Shown here: piece after piece, positions 47,901-59,585 of the stretch | How the letters are laid out: every line of letters begins with the position of its first letter | How positions within the stretch are numbered: position 1 is the first letter of the stretch | Source of the DNA: Xestospongia bergquistia | Lineage: Eukaryota > Porifera > Demospongiae > Haplosclerida > Petrosiidae | Length of the DNA stretch: 64,000 nt | Direction: 5' to 3' | Assembly: GCA_963965975.1 (NCBI GenBank) | Contig: OZ014411.1 | Span: forward strand, 870,501-934,500 | Notes under the pieces: generated by a model | Database searches by the model: none | Told to the model about the DNA's origin: nothing | The model's input: the letters and a program-made list of their open reading frames with translations, nothing else | Program-made: the position numbers and the translations under genes

Positions 47901-50900
47901 TAAGTATCCACTCTTAAAGATTAAAAAAAGTAAGCTAATTTTCTGATTTGTTTGAAGTTTACAGTACAGACAGCGCGAGTAGCGCTCGGCAAAATTTTTA
48001 ACCCTAATAAATATTTATAATTATTTATTTTCACCCTTATAATTGTAAGGTGTGGCTGCAAGAATTTGCTATGAACATACTTAAAGTATATGTACCAAAG
48101 GGTGTGACTGAATGATTGACTATTATAGAACAAAAAAGGGGGTGCCTATGCACCCAGGCACCCCCCTAGATCCGCCAGTGAATTATAGGTATATTAACAT
48201 AATCTATACCTCATTAGCAATGTTCATATTCGCTTGTTTAGTGAGAGCCTTTCTAACACCTTCTAAATCAGATTCTTCAGCAGATTTGAGTAGAAGACTG
48301 TCCTATAGTAGATATCACAGTATATAATTTATGTCTACATAACATAACATAGTACTGATACAATATAATTTACAATATAATTCAATTATAATACATCATA
48401 CATTATACGTAACCGAGTAATGAGTTATGATGTATACTGAAACAATAGTGTTAGCATTAGCAATAGAGGATTTCATATTACTATGATTGACTCGTGTTGG
48501 TATTATTAGCTTTCTCTTCTATCCTTAAGGGTAGTTTCTTTAACATTTATCATTTTACTTACAACTTTCACCACTTCTAAGTTATTGGCTCCAGATTGTG
48601 TTAATAGCTTGACAATGTCATCTTTATCTCCCCTATAAGCAGCAAGTAAAGGTGTTCTGCCATACTACATAATAAGAAAAACACAGGACATATTATATAA
48701 TATCAAGTTACACTACACAATTTGTAGAATATTATTGTCATGTCATAAGTATATTATCCTCTTTGCTGGATAAATCAGAAATACATGTAAGTATTCACAG
48801 TTTCTGCCAAGTTTTAGTAATTTTTTTACCAACTTTGTTGGATACATTAATATTATTCGAGTGTATAATATACTTGTCAAATCAAATAATAAAATAACAT
48901 CTCTTCTATTCAAAGGTGATTATTTACTATTAATTTTGTTTAGACATCTCAGTTTGTATACTGAAGAAATTGATAAATTCTCAATATTTAACTGACGTGC
49001 ACTTTTCAAAACAAAAGTGGATTAAAAAAAATCCTTATAAACCTACTAATGACTCACAGCTGTGTCTCTATATATACAATACATTTTATAATAATTATGA
49101 ATACATCAATAATAAATATCAATAATCAATAAAACATAACAAACCTCAATAATTTCAGTACATGTCCATGTCAATATTAACATTACTTAACATGAATACA
49201 TGACATGTCACTGACCTTGTCTGGAACATCCACTTGAACACCATGGTCTAGTAATAATTGGACTACATTATCATGACCATAGTAACATGCTATGTACAAT
49301 GGAGTTATACCATCCTAAACAACATATAATATTATTGTCACATACTAGTAAAAAACTACTATATAGGATTATTAAGTGATACTACTAGAGAACATTCACT
49401 CTCTATTAAAGGAAAGTTAACGTTCCTGCTTTCATGACATGAGGAGAAAGATAACGAAGTGTTTGTCACTTCAGTAAATTGCTAGTCATTTATTTGAGAA
49501 AAAATGACTGATTGAATAGCTGAACAACGACAACAAATAGTGATCAGGACAATTTTCTAATAGACCAAACTAATTTCCATTGTGTAAGTATCAATAATAT
49601 TTACTATATGTACATGTCAATACTTACATAACTTAACATGAATATATGATATATAACTGACTTCGTTTGGAACATCCATTTGAACACCATAGTCTAGTAA
49701 TAATTTGACTACTTTATCATGACCATTGTAACATGCTATAGACAATGGAGTATCACCATCCTAAACAAAATATAATTTATTGTCACATACTAGCACAAAC
49801 TATTATGTATATAGCAAAGCAGTATTAAGTGATACTACTAGAGAACATTCACTCTCTATTAGAGGAAAGTTCCAGCTTTCACGACATAAGAAGAAAGAAA
49901 AGAAAGAGTTTGTCACTTCAAAAACTTGCTAATCATTTTTTTGAGATAAACTGACTATGATAGATTACACTTTGTATTCTGACAAGATTACTGAATTCTC
50001 ACTATTTAACTGAACTTTACAAAACAAAAGTTCATTGAAATAAAAGATCCATTAAAACCTACATAGTGACTGACAACTATTTCTATGTGTAATACTTTTG
50101 TAATAATTATCAAAAGATTTTTTAAATGCATATTGATATATCATGATCAAAACTGTAGCTGAACAATAACAACAAACAGAGATAAGGACAATTTTCTAAT
50201 AGACCAAACTAATTTCCATTGTACAAACATCAATAATATTTACTATATGTACATGTCAATATATAATGTGAATAAATGATATGTCACTGACTTTGTTTGG
50301 AACATCTACTTGTGCACCATGGTCTAGTAATAATCCTACTACTTTATCATGACCTTTGTAACATGCTATGTATAATGGAGTTTTGCCATCCTAAACAACA
50401 TATAATATTATTGTAAGAAAATAATATGTATATAGCAAGTGCATTATTAACTGATACTACTAGGGAACATTCACTCTCTATTAGAAAGTCACTGTTTTAA
50501 TTAATAATGAGGACAAAAAGAAGGTAGGGTTTATCAGTTCAATAGCTTGTTACTCAGTTATTTAATATAAAATGACAATAATAGTAATTTGTAACTATAA
50601 TGTTGATATTTGGGATAATTTTAAAGACACATTTGATAAACCGTGTATAAACACTTATAACATAAAACATGCAAGCTAAAATCCTAAACACAGTTGCTAC
50701 AGTCTATGATGATATATAATACAATGTATAATTTACAGTATACATGTATAAGGAAGAGGAAAGTGTCATAGTATTGTGGAAATATTGTTGTACAATGTAC
50801 ATTATAACAAAACCTACAATATGTCAATTCATCCGTTCACAGGTTTATGGACTATGTTATAGTCCATAATCTGTGGATGGATAGATTACAAGGATAATCT

Positions 50901-53900
50901 AATATCTTAACATTTTCTGGACCATTCTTAAGACAATGAGGTTATACTAACACTTCTTAACAAGTTTAACAAAAAATTCTGAGTATTCTATAACCATAAG
51001 TTTTAACATAAGAAAGATTATTAACAAGTTCATGCCAAGCTTAAAAAATGTCATCACATTGAGCTATAGTCATGTGACTTACAGCTATTGGTAAACTTAT
51101 TCATCTATTTAATGTGATAAAAAGAAGGACATTTACAAGATTGATGTCTTTTAATTCTGAAAAATTCAGAAATTGTCACTGATAGTTTCCAAAATAATTA
51201 TCAATTACTGAAAATAGTACTTCATTAAGAGAATATAATCTTAATAGTCAGACACTTGAATGAATTCAAGCTATTTGATTCACTACAAATCACATGACTA
51301 TAACTAATGTCAGTTCATGTTAACTTTGACCTTGTATTTTACAATCTAATGACTTCATCACATTTTAATGTACATGTGTCCTGATGACCATATTTTCCTT
51401 ATGAGTAATACATGAGCTAACTTTGGAAATATCAAACATATTAACATAGACATTATTAACATCAAAGGGATTAGCTATTGGAATAATTTCATATCTTATA
51501 ATTGAAAAGTAAACAAAATTAGACAAAGTTATGTTTAAAACACAAAGTTAACATAAATCATCTGGAGTTAAAATAATATATATAGTACATTATATATACC
51601 TTAATTACAGTTATATTGTGATACTACAAAAAATAGTTTACTGTGTAAGTCATGTTACAATATGAAATACAACATACATATACTTATTATGTAATATAAA
51701 CTACATGTACCAGAATAATCTATAATATATAACATCATCTACAAACACTCACCTCATCCCGTTTATTGGGGCCTGCACCAATACCAAGTAAATAACTGAT
51801 GATATTGTTATGTCCCTTATCAGCAGCATGATGTAACATGGTCCAGAGATACTAAATAGAGACAGACAAAACATATTAATCATATTGTACTAAACCCACA
51901 TGTATCTTTTACACAGTCACATGTACAATATAGAACTGTTTATAAGATAATTGGGACATCTTTTACGGTTTACATCTATGTGGTGTCATTCTGGATAGTA
52001 ATGTTAACCCTGTTTTATAAACCAGGTATTACTATTACCATAAGTATCATTATAACTGTTTTCATATTAATACTAGGTTTTCTCTACAGTGGAATCTCCA
52101 AATAGTGTACATCATAGGGACAAATGTCCATTATGGAGAGGTGTACATGTACTAGAAATTCATGTCATGCATGTACAAGAAATTTTTGAAGTCAAAAAGT
52201 ATCTTTTGTTAGAAATAGGAATGTCAGCATTTCAAAGGGTACAATTCAATGCAAGGTCATTCTGTTCCAAAGTAATTGTACATTGGTGTCTGCTATTGGT
52301 AATGTCCATTATTGGAGGTTCGTTACGTTTCAATGCATAGTACACCTCAAGTTAATGTGATATATTAAAATGGCTGTAATAAGTAAAATTGTAATGATTG
52401 TACAAAAATATAGTACAACTTAACTCTGAAGCAGTAAGATTAAAAAGCAGTACAAAGCTATGATGCTTGATAAATACTTCTCTATCTGTTAGTAGTTAGA
52501 TATAATGTTAAGTTAATAGATTGACTAGTGTATGAAGTGCGTGGATAAACTTGTAACAATAGATTCAGTTTATTTAACTCTAGCATGTAATAATAAGTTG
52601 TTGTCATACCATTAACAATATGAAGCTGCAAAATAGGGTCCAGTCACATGGACACAGCCTATTATAAACTGGACATACATTAGTTATAATCATTGTGTAG
52701 TTTGGTGTCCTTGTTAAACAATATCTGTATGTCAGTAAATATTTTATATATATTACTTGAGCTTACTTCATCTCTAGCATTTATAGCAACAGAACCATCT
52801 TCTATGGCACTCTTTATTAAATCAAGAACACCAGTATAAACAGCAACACGAAGAGACTCTTCCTAATACAGAGAGACACATTATACATGAAATAACTAGT
52901 AGTAGTATATTTTAGAACTATATCAGAGATGTATATTACTAGACAACATTAATGATATGTAATCAATACAAAGCAATTATAAGGACCATTTAAGTCATTG
53001 CTATAAACTTTTTTTGAATATTTAACAATATAATTGACACATTAGATGGTAAGAGCAAATTTGAAAGAAATGTTTATTTTTTGTAATTGTTACTTTTCAA
53101 GTGACAGTGTTGACAGATCTCAATAAAATCATGTTACTATCAGACTGAAATCTTCTGACAAAAATTTTAGGTATGGTATTAAGTTCAGTTCATAGTTCCA
53201 CTATATCATTTTACTTAAAAAAGTGCTAGATATAAATAATGTAGCTATCTCTTCTAGTAATATTGCAAATGCAGATTATATGAAGTCATTAACAAGGCCA
53301 TATACTAATCTAGTGTGGCCAGTTTTTCTTTTAAACGAAGTAGGAAGGTCTGTTGGATTACTATTGACTGTCTCAACTTTAATTATTTCATTATTATTTT
53401 CTAAAATTAAATGATAAATATTGCAAACTTACATAATTTATAAGTTAGAACTGTAATAGCAATACAACATCAACAGCAAACTATAAAGATAATTTAGTTC
53501 CCTAACAACTACAGTTTAGAAAGTAGAACATTCTTCCAAGTGCTCTACATGTGATCTATCAACTACTTTATCAATGGATCCAGTGATACTACTTATAAAG
53601 GGACAGTCAATAGCAATCCACCAGACCCTCTTTTTTTATTTTAAGGGAGGAGTAGGCTATTCAAGACTAGCCACACACCCAACAGGACAAAATTGAAGGG
53701 TTCAAAACAGTTACATAATTATTTCTCACTTTAAACTTTATTTATATTCTCTATTAACTAACAATGTGAGGAAAGCAGTTTAGTTTACAGAGGAAATTGG
53801 CATCCTGCAAGACTTCTAAACAGTTGGTAAAGTCTTTTCAATAAAATGTGCTCTAGGTTGCAATTAAGGTATATTTCAAAACCTTTGAAACACAACAAGA

Positions 53901-55919
53901 TTAGACATCTGGACTACTCACGTAATGCCAGTTGTTTATGTGAAATTATTTTACTGAGCTCAAGTTACATTTGACTTGGGGAACATATAAATGTGTGGTC
54001 TGCCAGTACTGACTTTGGTGTCAGACTAGACATAAAAGACCAAGGTTTCTGAAGTTCATCTTTAGAATGTTCTTTTTTAATGTATGGGTCTTCCAATCAA
54101 TTGACACAAAGTAATTACCACTACTATTACTCTATTGTCCACCTGCTGTAGTTATGAGCAATGACTAAGAAAAATTGAGCATGGTTCTTTAATACCTCTT
54201 GTGTCTCGATTACTGGTGGGATTAGTAGAGAGATGCAACAGTTTCATAGAAATGTTTATCTTCTCTGTTAACTGCAAAAGATATGAACAATACAGCTGTG
54301 TTATGGACTTTGCTTCTCACTTAGCTCTGTAATTCTATGCCTCTGAGCATCCAAGTAAACGTTTGGTTCCTACAAGTCAGACAGCAACTGACTTAGTTTC
54401 TTGTGAGGGTAGGATCTCTCACTAATGCTCCTGATTTAGCTATGACAATTTGTTTTAGATCAAAGTTAATTAGATAATACCTAAAACTGCAATGCATCCG
54501 ATAGAGTAAATCATATTCCTATCTTGTGGTTTCTTGGAACTTTTTTGAGGAAGACTTTTTTATTCTATCCCAATAACAATTACAGTTATCACCTATATAT
54601 ATATATATATAGGTTTAATTCATTATAGTACAATTAGTTTCAGTCTTACTACAGTTATATATATTCAAGGCCATTTAATGGTGTAGCTATGTACTTACTA
54701 CAATTTTAGAGTTATAATTATAATACTGCCTTAATACAAATGGAAAAAATTAGAACAATCAGTTTAAGTATTTCTGCAGGTTATTACTTTCCTATACCAA
54801 AGCTTCCATCTGTGAATTGGTTGCCTTTTTGACGCCATTTTAGTTATCAATAGAGTAGGTGGGCATGCGTTAGATTTTGCCCTCTGTAAGAGCAGAATAG
54901 ACGCTCATTCTTGATCTTCACTTACAATAGAAAGCACAATGATTGTCCTTTCTGCATATGAAATTGTGTAGACTTTGTGCTTGAAATGGCCCTGTAGCAA
55001 CCGTTTATATAAAACTTTTGCTAGAATTTATTGGCAAATAACCCCTTTTCAGACTTGGTCGAAAATAACTACTAAAAAATTCAGACCTCCCGACAAAAAT
55101 GCGAAAGCATAATATAATTAGTACGTCTTAAAATATAAAACATACTTAAAAGCGAGAAATCATTCTGAAACTGTTTTAAAAAATTATATCTGCTGCATTG
55201 TGGGGGATGTGGTCTATTAAAAACTTTATTTATTCAACATTTCAATGCATGGAGGTCTCGTTTAAATTTGCAAAAAAACATTTTGACTGTCAGCTTAAAT
55301 CTCACATAGACTGCAAGTTAAATGGTATAGTGGCAATATAAACTTAACTTATTTATCTTCCTAATATTTTTGCCAGACGTTTTCAGTTTAACACCACAAT
55401 TAATCTATCTGAATGAGTGAGGTTTGTCAACATTGTAGTTTGTAGTAAGTAATAACATATAATAATAAATTAAAATTAAACTTTCATAGAGGTTTATGGC
55501 AAAACAAATTGACAGTTTTTTAAACTAGTATGTTACCATTGTAAATTTAACTCTTTTTTTGTCTAGAGGTCAAACATTCCAACAAAGGGAATGTCTGGCT
55601 TCAAGACTAGTCATAGTAGAGGCTATTCTACATTTTATATATTTTATATATGTACGAATGATAAACAAAATCTTATGGAAATATCACAAGTACATTTAGT
55701 GTATATTTTTTTAATATACACTTATTTATATATATTGTATGCTTATAAATACTTATGATCCTTCCATTTATTTTTCACTAGTTTAGCAGGCAGGACCCAA
55801 CTAACTATTCCTTTTTTGAGTTGGTCTGGTTTGCAAGACTAAAATTTACTTATGATCATTGAATGTAAAATAGATTGTAATTGTGTAAAACTTACCAGAT
55901 ATATTGAATTTGTAGCCAT
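38836..55919 (-). CDS. Ankyrin-repeat gene B, 20 exons, paralogue of gene A
   Basis: Same architecture as gene A: an 8-codon first exon, two head repeats, then DG-, YGR-, DTLLL-, RGDHN- and YSEIV-type cassettes, all phase 0, 633 open codons joined. DG-type cassettes dominate: six live copies plus one dead one lie in 41.4-45.2 kb. The last recognised exon is at 38836; its GTAAG donor shows the gene continues, perhaps toward the Death-domain exons at 35 kb (phase of the link not established). Ankyrin solenoid, probably cytoplasmic; partner unknown. The exon set differs from A in number and order of cassettes, as expected from unequal exchange after duplication. Confidence 0.78.
39936..40034 (-). 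CDS. Gene B exon 19: DG-type ankyrin repeat
   Basis: 33 residues starting DGKTPLFIACYNGHYK and ending VDVLDK. Confidence 0.86.
40667..40765 (-). CDS. Gene B exon 18: RGDHN-type ankyrin repeat
   Basis: 33 residues starting YGDTSLHRACSRGDHN and ending TDIVND; counterpart of gene A exon 2106-2204. Confidence 0.84.
41408..41506 (-). CDS. Gene B exon 17: DG-type ankyrin repeat
   Basis: 33 residues starting DGITPLYIACYYGHDK and ending VDVADE. Confidence 0.86.
42045..42143 (-). CDS. Gene B exon 16: DG-type ankyrin repeat
   Basis: 33 residues starting DGKTPLCIACHKGHDK and ending VDVPNE. Confidence 0.87.
42682..42780 (-). CDS. Gene B exon 15: DG-type ankyrin repeat
   Basis: 33 residues starting DGNTPFCIACDKGHDR and ending VNVPNK. 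Confidence 0.87.
43316..43414 (-). CDS. Gene B exon 14: DG-type ankyrin repeat
   Basis: 33 residues starting DGNTPLSIACYKGHDK and ending VNVPNK; donor GTGAG shared with 42682. Confidence 0.87.
43874..43972 (-). CDS. Gene B exon 13: DG-type ankyrin repeat
   Basis: 33 residues starting DGKTPLSIACYNGHDK and ending VLVPNE. The LLLHHGVQVLVP variant is shared only with 44437. Confidence 0.87.
44437..44535 (-). CDS. Gene B exon 12: DG-type ankyrin repeat
   Basis: 33 residues starting DGNTPLSIACYNGHDK and ending VLVPNE; differs from the next exon at 43874 by about one residue. Confidence 0.87.
45076..45169 (-). pseudogene. Dead DG-type ankyrin exon in gene B
   Basis: Codons for TPLCITCYNGHGK-like sequence and the GTCAG donor side are present, but the start of the exon and its TTTAG acceptor are deleted (the sequence goes from AAAACTCC directly into intron). 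It cannot be spliced in the normal way; skipping it keeps phase. Confidence 0.75.
45632..45926 (-). mobile_element. Solo LTR with 5-bp target duplication
   Basis: 295 bp with TG...CA ends (TGTGATGTAGAG ... ACTACA) and ACATA on both sides (45627-45631 and 45927-45931). The flanks rejoin to the ordinary cassette intron. A TATAAATA box on the minus strand suggests that orientation. No internal region remains, as expected after LTR-LTR recombination. Probably young, since the target duplication is exact. Superfamily not determined. Confidence 0.75.
45953..46051 (-). CDS. Gene B exon 11: DG-type ankyrin repeat
   Basis: 33 residues starting DGDTPLSIACYNGHDK and ending VDVPNK. The solo LTR ends 21 bp beyond its donor edge. 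Confidence 0.86.
46536..46634 (-). CDS. Gene B exon 10: DG-type ankyrin repeat
   Basis: 33 residues starting DGKTPLCIACDKGHDK and ending VDIPNK. Confidence 0.86.
46902..47000 (-). CDS. Gene B exon 9: ankyrin repeat of unique type
   Basis: 33 residues starting EGETALYLAAKNNYTD and ending SVNIKDK; acceptor TTAG, donor GTGAG. This type has no counterpart in the visible part of gene A. Confidence 0.84.
47001..47966. other. Gene B intron, about 1 kb
   Basis: AT-rich, no cassette or terminal-repeat structure recognised. Confidence 0.5.
47967..48180. mobile_element. Small GC-rich transposon fragment next to a splice donor
   Basis: Interrupts an intron sequence that is continuous near 4183 and 7080 (ACAGTAAATTATAGG). 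The right end reads GCACCCCCCTAGATCCGCCA, with a hairpin GGGGGTGCCT/AGGCACCCCC; the left end is GCGCGAGTAGCGCTCGGC. No clear matching terminal repeats, so family unassigned. Confidence 0.55.
48210..48302 (-). CDS. Gene B exon 8: DTLLL-type repeat
   Basis: 31 residues starting DSLLLKSAEESDLEGV and ending MNIANE. A GC-rich element lies only about 29 bp downstream of its donor. Confidence 0.83.
48563..48664 (-). CDS. Gene B exon 7: YGR-type ankyrin repeat
   Basis: 34 residues starting YGRTPLLAAYRGDKDD and ending LEVVKV; paired with the DTLLL-type exon at 48210, as in gene A. Confidence 0.84.
49216..49314 (-). CDS. Gene B exon 6: DG-type ankyrin repeat
   Basis: 33 residues starting DGITPLYIACYYGHDN and ending VDVPDK. 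Confidence 0.86.
49662..49760 (-). CDS. Gene B exon 5: DG-type ankyrin repeat
   Basis: 33 residues starting DGDTPLSIACYNGHDK and ending MDVPNE. The bases upstream of its acceptor (49761-49860) are almost identical to those upstream of the exon at 45953, pointing to a recent copy or conversion. Confidence 0.86.
50292..50390 (-). CDS. Gene B exon 4: DG-type ankyrin repeat
   Basis: 33 residues starting DGKTPLYIACYKGHDK and ending VDVPNK. Confidence 0.86.
50391..51752. other. Gene B intron, about 1.4 kb
   Basis: Apart from the hairpin at 50831-50878, AT-rich and featureless. Confidence 0.5.
50831..50878. repeat. Hairpin in gene B intron
   Basis: CACAGGTTTATGGACTAT and ATAGTCCATAATCTGTG pair around a GTT loop with one small mismatch region; outer ATCC/GGAT extend the stem. 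Confidence 0.7.
51753..51851 (-). CDS. Gene B exon 3: head ankyrin repeat
   Basis: 33 residues starting YLWTMLHHAADKGHNN and ending GPNKRDE. Counterpart of gene A exon 3; the first turn (YLWT) departs from the NGRT consensus. Confidence 0.8.
52088..52340. mobile_element. DNA transposon remnant, same insertion as 16469
   Basis: CAGTGGAATCTCCAAATAGT, then a CATAGGGACAAATGTCC-like stretch, in the intron between gene B exons 2 and 3, exactly as in gene A. More reduced than the gene A copy. Confidence 0.55.
52767..52862 (-). CDS. Gene B exon 2: head ankyrin-like repeat
   Basis: 32 residues starting EESLRVAVYTGVLDLIKS and ending INARDE; acceptor ATTAG, donor GTAAG. Counterpart of gene A exon 2 with one extra codon. 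Confidence 0.72.
52863..55895. other. First intron of gene B, about 3 kb
   Basis: No exon found. 53223-53414 is open for 63 codons on the plus strand but has no splice context or known motif. Contains a single arm of the 10727-type repeat near 54985-55010 and a short TA run at 54593-54611. Confidence 0.5.
55896..55919 (-). CDS. Gene B exon 1: start codon, MATNSIYL
   Basis: ATG plus seven codons ending at GTAAG in phase 0, matching gene A exon 1 in length and phase. The intron to exon 2 is about 3 kb. Confidence 0.68.
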
Positions 55920-56502
55920 CAGAGAATTGTACCAGAAGAAATTATGTGAGCTCGAGAAACTTTAAGGATTAGGTTTTATATAGCCTTGACATTTGAAACA
56001 AATTCATAAAACTTAGATGCAAGCACACATTCAGTGTAAACAAGTGTTTTTTGGCACAAATAAATTAGTATTGATATGTTATGATTATAATTGTGCTTCA
56101 TTACCAAATGCATTCATAGTATATTGTGACATGTTGAGAAACTAATTTTATAGGTGTATAAACACACTGGAGGTTAGGACCACCATGAAGTTTGTCCGAT
56201 ATGGTTTACTGCATAAATATTAAAACAAAGCTAATATGTGTTACTTCAGAAGAAACAATATTTAGCAGGTCAATGTAAATTTTATGTTTACACAAATGTT
56301 TCATGGAAGAAAAATCTATATTTTAGTGACAGCACTACATAGAAATAAGATCATAAGTCACTAGTTGTTTTAAGTTTGATAACAACTTATGTTACATAAG
56401 TATATGACATCTAATTATAAAATAGTACATTAAATGTCATTGCTGCTCTGTTTAAGCTTTCAGAACAACAACAATATATAAATTGCTTTTTCGTACAATA
56501 AA

Positions 56503-56557
<55 letters not shown>

Positions 56558-57360
56558 CTACATTCATAGCAATGGAATGAAAATCTACCTTAGTTCCAAA
56601 TAGGTACTAATTAAATTCCACTAAGATACCATACGACAACAAGAGGCAGAAGTGCATGCAATGAATTTGTTTAAGTGTAGGTCAAAGATTATATAAATTA
56701 AAATGATTAGCAAATAAGTGGCTTCCATATCCAAAGTCTTTAAACATTTCATGCATGTACATATGTACATATGTTACCAACCTGGAACATATGGTGTACC
56801 TATACTATGTCTGATAACTTCTGTTATTAGAAGATGCCAGTGTAGTCTGTAGAATGTTGTGATACTCACCTTATGGTCATTAGATGGTATGTTACTACAT
56901 ACATGTCGTATAATTCTGAAGAATTTTACTGCAGGAGTATTGGTGCAGATCCTACACTAAGCATTACGCTGTAGGAACCTGGAATATTATGTAACAACCT
57001 GTTTATTGTGGTAAATTATCAGTATTAGTTTAAATTAAACGTTCATTCATCACAAGTGGTGCAAAATTTTAGACTTAAAAGCATTGATCACATTCTTTTA
57101 GGTACAAATAGTTGTGATGCAACAACTGGAAAAAACATATTGCTGTGAAATTGCAATACATTGAAATAGTACTAATTAAAAGTTATATATATTATGTATT
57201 TATGTATATGTGTATGCGTACATAGATACATTTATGTATGTGTATATATATAGATCAAGATGTCATAAAGAACAAACTATTTTTAAGTAAATAGTAAATT
57301 GTTTTGTAACATTTATATCCTATAACAAAACCTTGCACTCCTACTGATTTTTTTATATTA
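55920..57360. other. Upstream of gene B
   Basis: AT-rich intergenic DNA with a TA microsatellite at about 56504-56557. No coding or recognised element until the Ty3/gypsy fossil. Confidence 0.5.
56504..56557. repeat. TA microsatellite
   Basis: About 26 TA units without interruption. Confidence 0.9.
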
Positions 57361-57364
57361 GTGC

Positions 57365-59585
57365 CTATTATTTTGTTTCCATACAGATCATGCATTGGAG
57401 GAGTGTATTTGTGTTTGATTCGACATTCCTGTTAGGAGTGTTAGTCATATTTTGACCAATGTCCATATCAAAATCAAGAGTAGAACGATTGCGAATTTGG
57501 TTAACATGTCTTCGAACTACTTTTTGTAAGTTTTCTAATTTAAGTTCATACATTACTTTTCCAACAACTTGACATACTTTTGCCGGTAACCACCTCTCCC
57601 CCTGATGAAAATTTTTGCATACACTAGTTTACCTGGCTGAAATGAAGTAAATCTTAAACAATTTTTTTCCTTGGCTGGTTTTTGTGTTGTCAATTCCTTA
57701 AAATCACTAGGATTTAAAAGATCAAACTTTGTTCGAATGCGTCAACCGAACATGAGTTCTGCAGGGGTTTGTCCTCTAGTGGATTGTGGTATAGTACAAT
57801 ACATAAATAAATATTAGATAGTCGTTCATCTAGGGTTCCCTTAATAATCTTCTTCATACTTTTCTTAAAAATTTGTACACATCGCTCTCCCATCCCATTA
57901 AATTGTGGGTGGTATGGGGCAGTTGTAATATGCTGTATTCCTAAGGATTTTAGAAAAGACTCAAATTCTTGACTAGTAAAACAAGTGGCATTATCTATGA
58001 CAATAGTTTGAGGAAGTCCATACCAAGCAAAAGTCCACCTTAAATTTGTAATAGTAGCAGTAGATGTTGCTGTCACAGTGGGGAAAATTTCCATCCACTT
58101 GGTATGAGAATCAACTATGATAAGAAACATTTTGTTCTCAACGAGTCCTGCATAATCTAAATAGAGTCTTGACCATGATTTTCTTGGCCATGACCAAGAT
58201 ATCGATTGTACGGTTGCTGGATTTGCCTAATTTTCATGACATTTTTCACAATTTTTTACGAATTCTTCAATTTGTTTATCCATATCTGGTCATCAAATGT
58301 ATAACCGAGCCAACTCTTCATGTGACAAATACCTGGGTGACCTTCATGAAGTTGTTTTTATAACCCTTGTCGACCTGGTTCAGGTACTAAGACTCTTGAA
58401 CATCTGAGTATGCATCCATTAATAGACGATAGTTCATCTGTATAATGAAAAAAGGTTGTAATTCAGAGCTAACCTTATGTGGCCAACCAAATTGAATATG
58501 ATGATAAACTATTGAAAGTAATGGATTGTTTCTAGTCCACTCACGAATATCTTTGTCTGTGATCAGTGAATTCTGAAGGGTTTCTATCAATAAAACCAGT
58601 TCCTGAGGTACTGGTACATTTACTGGTTTATCAGTTAGTGGTAATCGACTCATAGCATCTGCATTTCCATGCTTTTGTGTTGGTCGATATGCAATAGTGT
58701 ACTCATATGATGACACTAGTAACAGTGTCCATCGTTGTATTTGACCTGAGGCATTTACTGGGATGTTAGTATGTTCCTGAAATAAACTCTTTACTGGTAA
58801 ATGGTCTGTGTATAGAATGAATGGGTGTCCATACAGATAAGCATGAAATTTCTTAACTCCAAATACACAAGCTAATCCTTTTTTTTCTATTTGTGAATAA
58901 TTTGCTTCAGATGATGATAAGGTTCTGGAGACATAGCCAACTGGTCTTTCCAATCCATTGGGTAATTTTTGTGTGCTAAAACGGCTCCTATACTATATGA
59001 AGATGCTTCACATGACAGAAATATTGGTAATTTCGGGTCAAAATGTGCGAGTACTCTTGAGGATATTAACAATTTTTTCGATGATGCAAATGCTAGTTCT
59101 TCTTTACCAGTCCATTTCCATTTAACATTCCTTCTCAGTAACCTATACAAAGGAGATAATGTAAAGGTGAGGTTAGGTAGAAATCTACTGTAATAACTTA
59201 GTAATCCCAAATATGATTTGAGTTTTGTGATATTAGTTGGACTTGGAGCTTTCACAATTGCTTCCACTTTCTCTGGTAAGGGGTGAAGTCCCTCTGCATC
59301 AATCTTATACCCTAAATATGTGACTGAAGGACTCATAAATGAACATTTGTCTTGTCATAGCTTCGGACCTGCCTCCTTCATACACTTTAAAACTTCTTCT
59401 AATGATTTAAGGTGCTCTTCATTAGTAGGGCCAGTAATCAAAACATTGTCAATATACGTTACAACACCTGGTATGCCCTGTACTAAATTATCCATTGTTC
59501 GTTGGAAGATTCCTGGTGCTGATGAAATACCATGCGGAAGGTGATTGTAACGAAATAACCCTTTGTGAATATTTATTACCACAAA
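57365..59585 (-). mobile_element. Ty3/gypsy retrotransposon fossil, pol region
   Basis: Minus-strand pol remains in the family order: reverse transcriptase (about 59355-59582, HGISSAPGIFQRTMDNLVQG), connection and RNase H (about 58390-59336, VTYLGYKIDAEGLHP and FILYTDHLPVKSLF), integrase core (about 57714-58130, SHTKWMEIFPTV and PYHPQFNGMGERCVQ), and a C-terminal RRHVNQIRNRS tail. It is broken, with several interruptions, and neither gag nor LTRs are visible. Protein similarity to the family is still easy to read, so moderate age. Its right edge abuts the segmental duplication at 59586. Confidence 0.88.

Noticed and set aside
53223-53414. 63-codon plus-strand frame with a hydrophobic C-terminus
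   Set aside because: No splice borders, no family, lies in the first intron of gene B; likely chance in AT-rich DNA.
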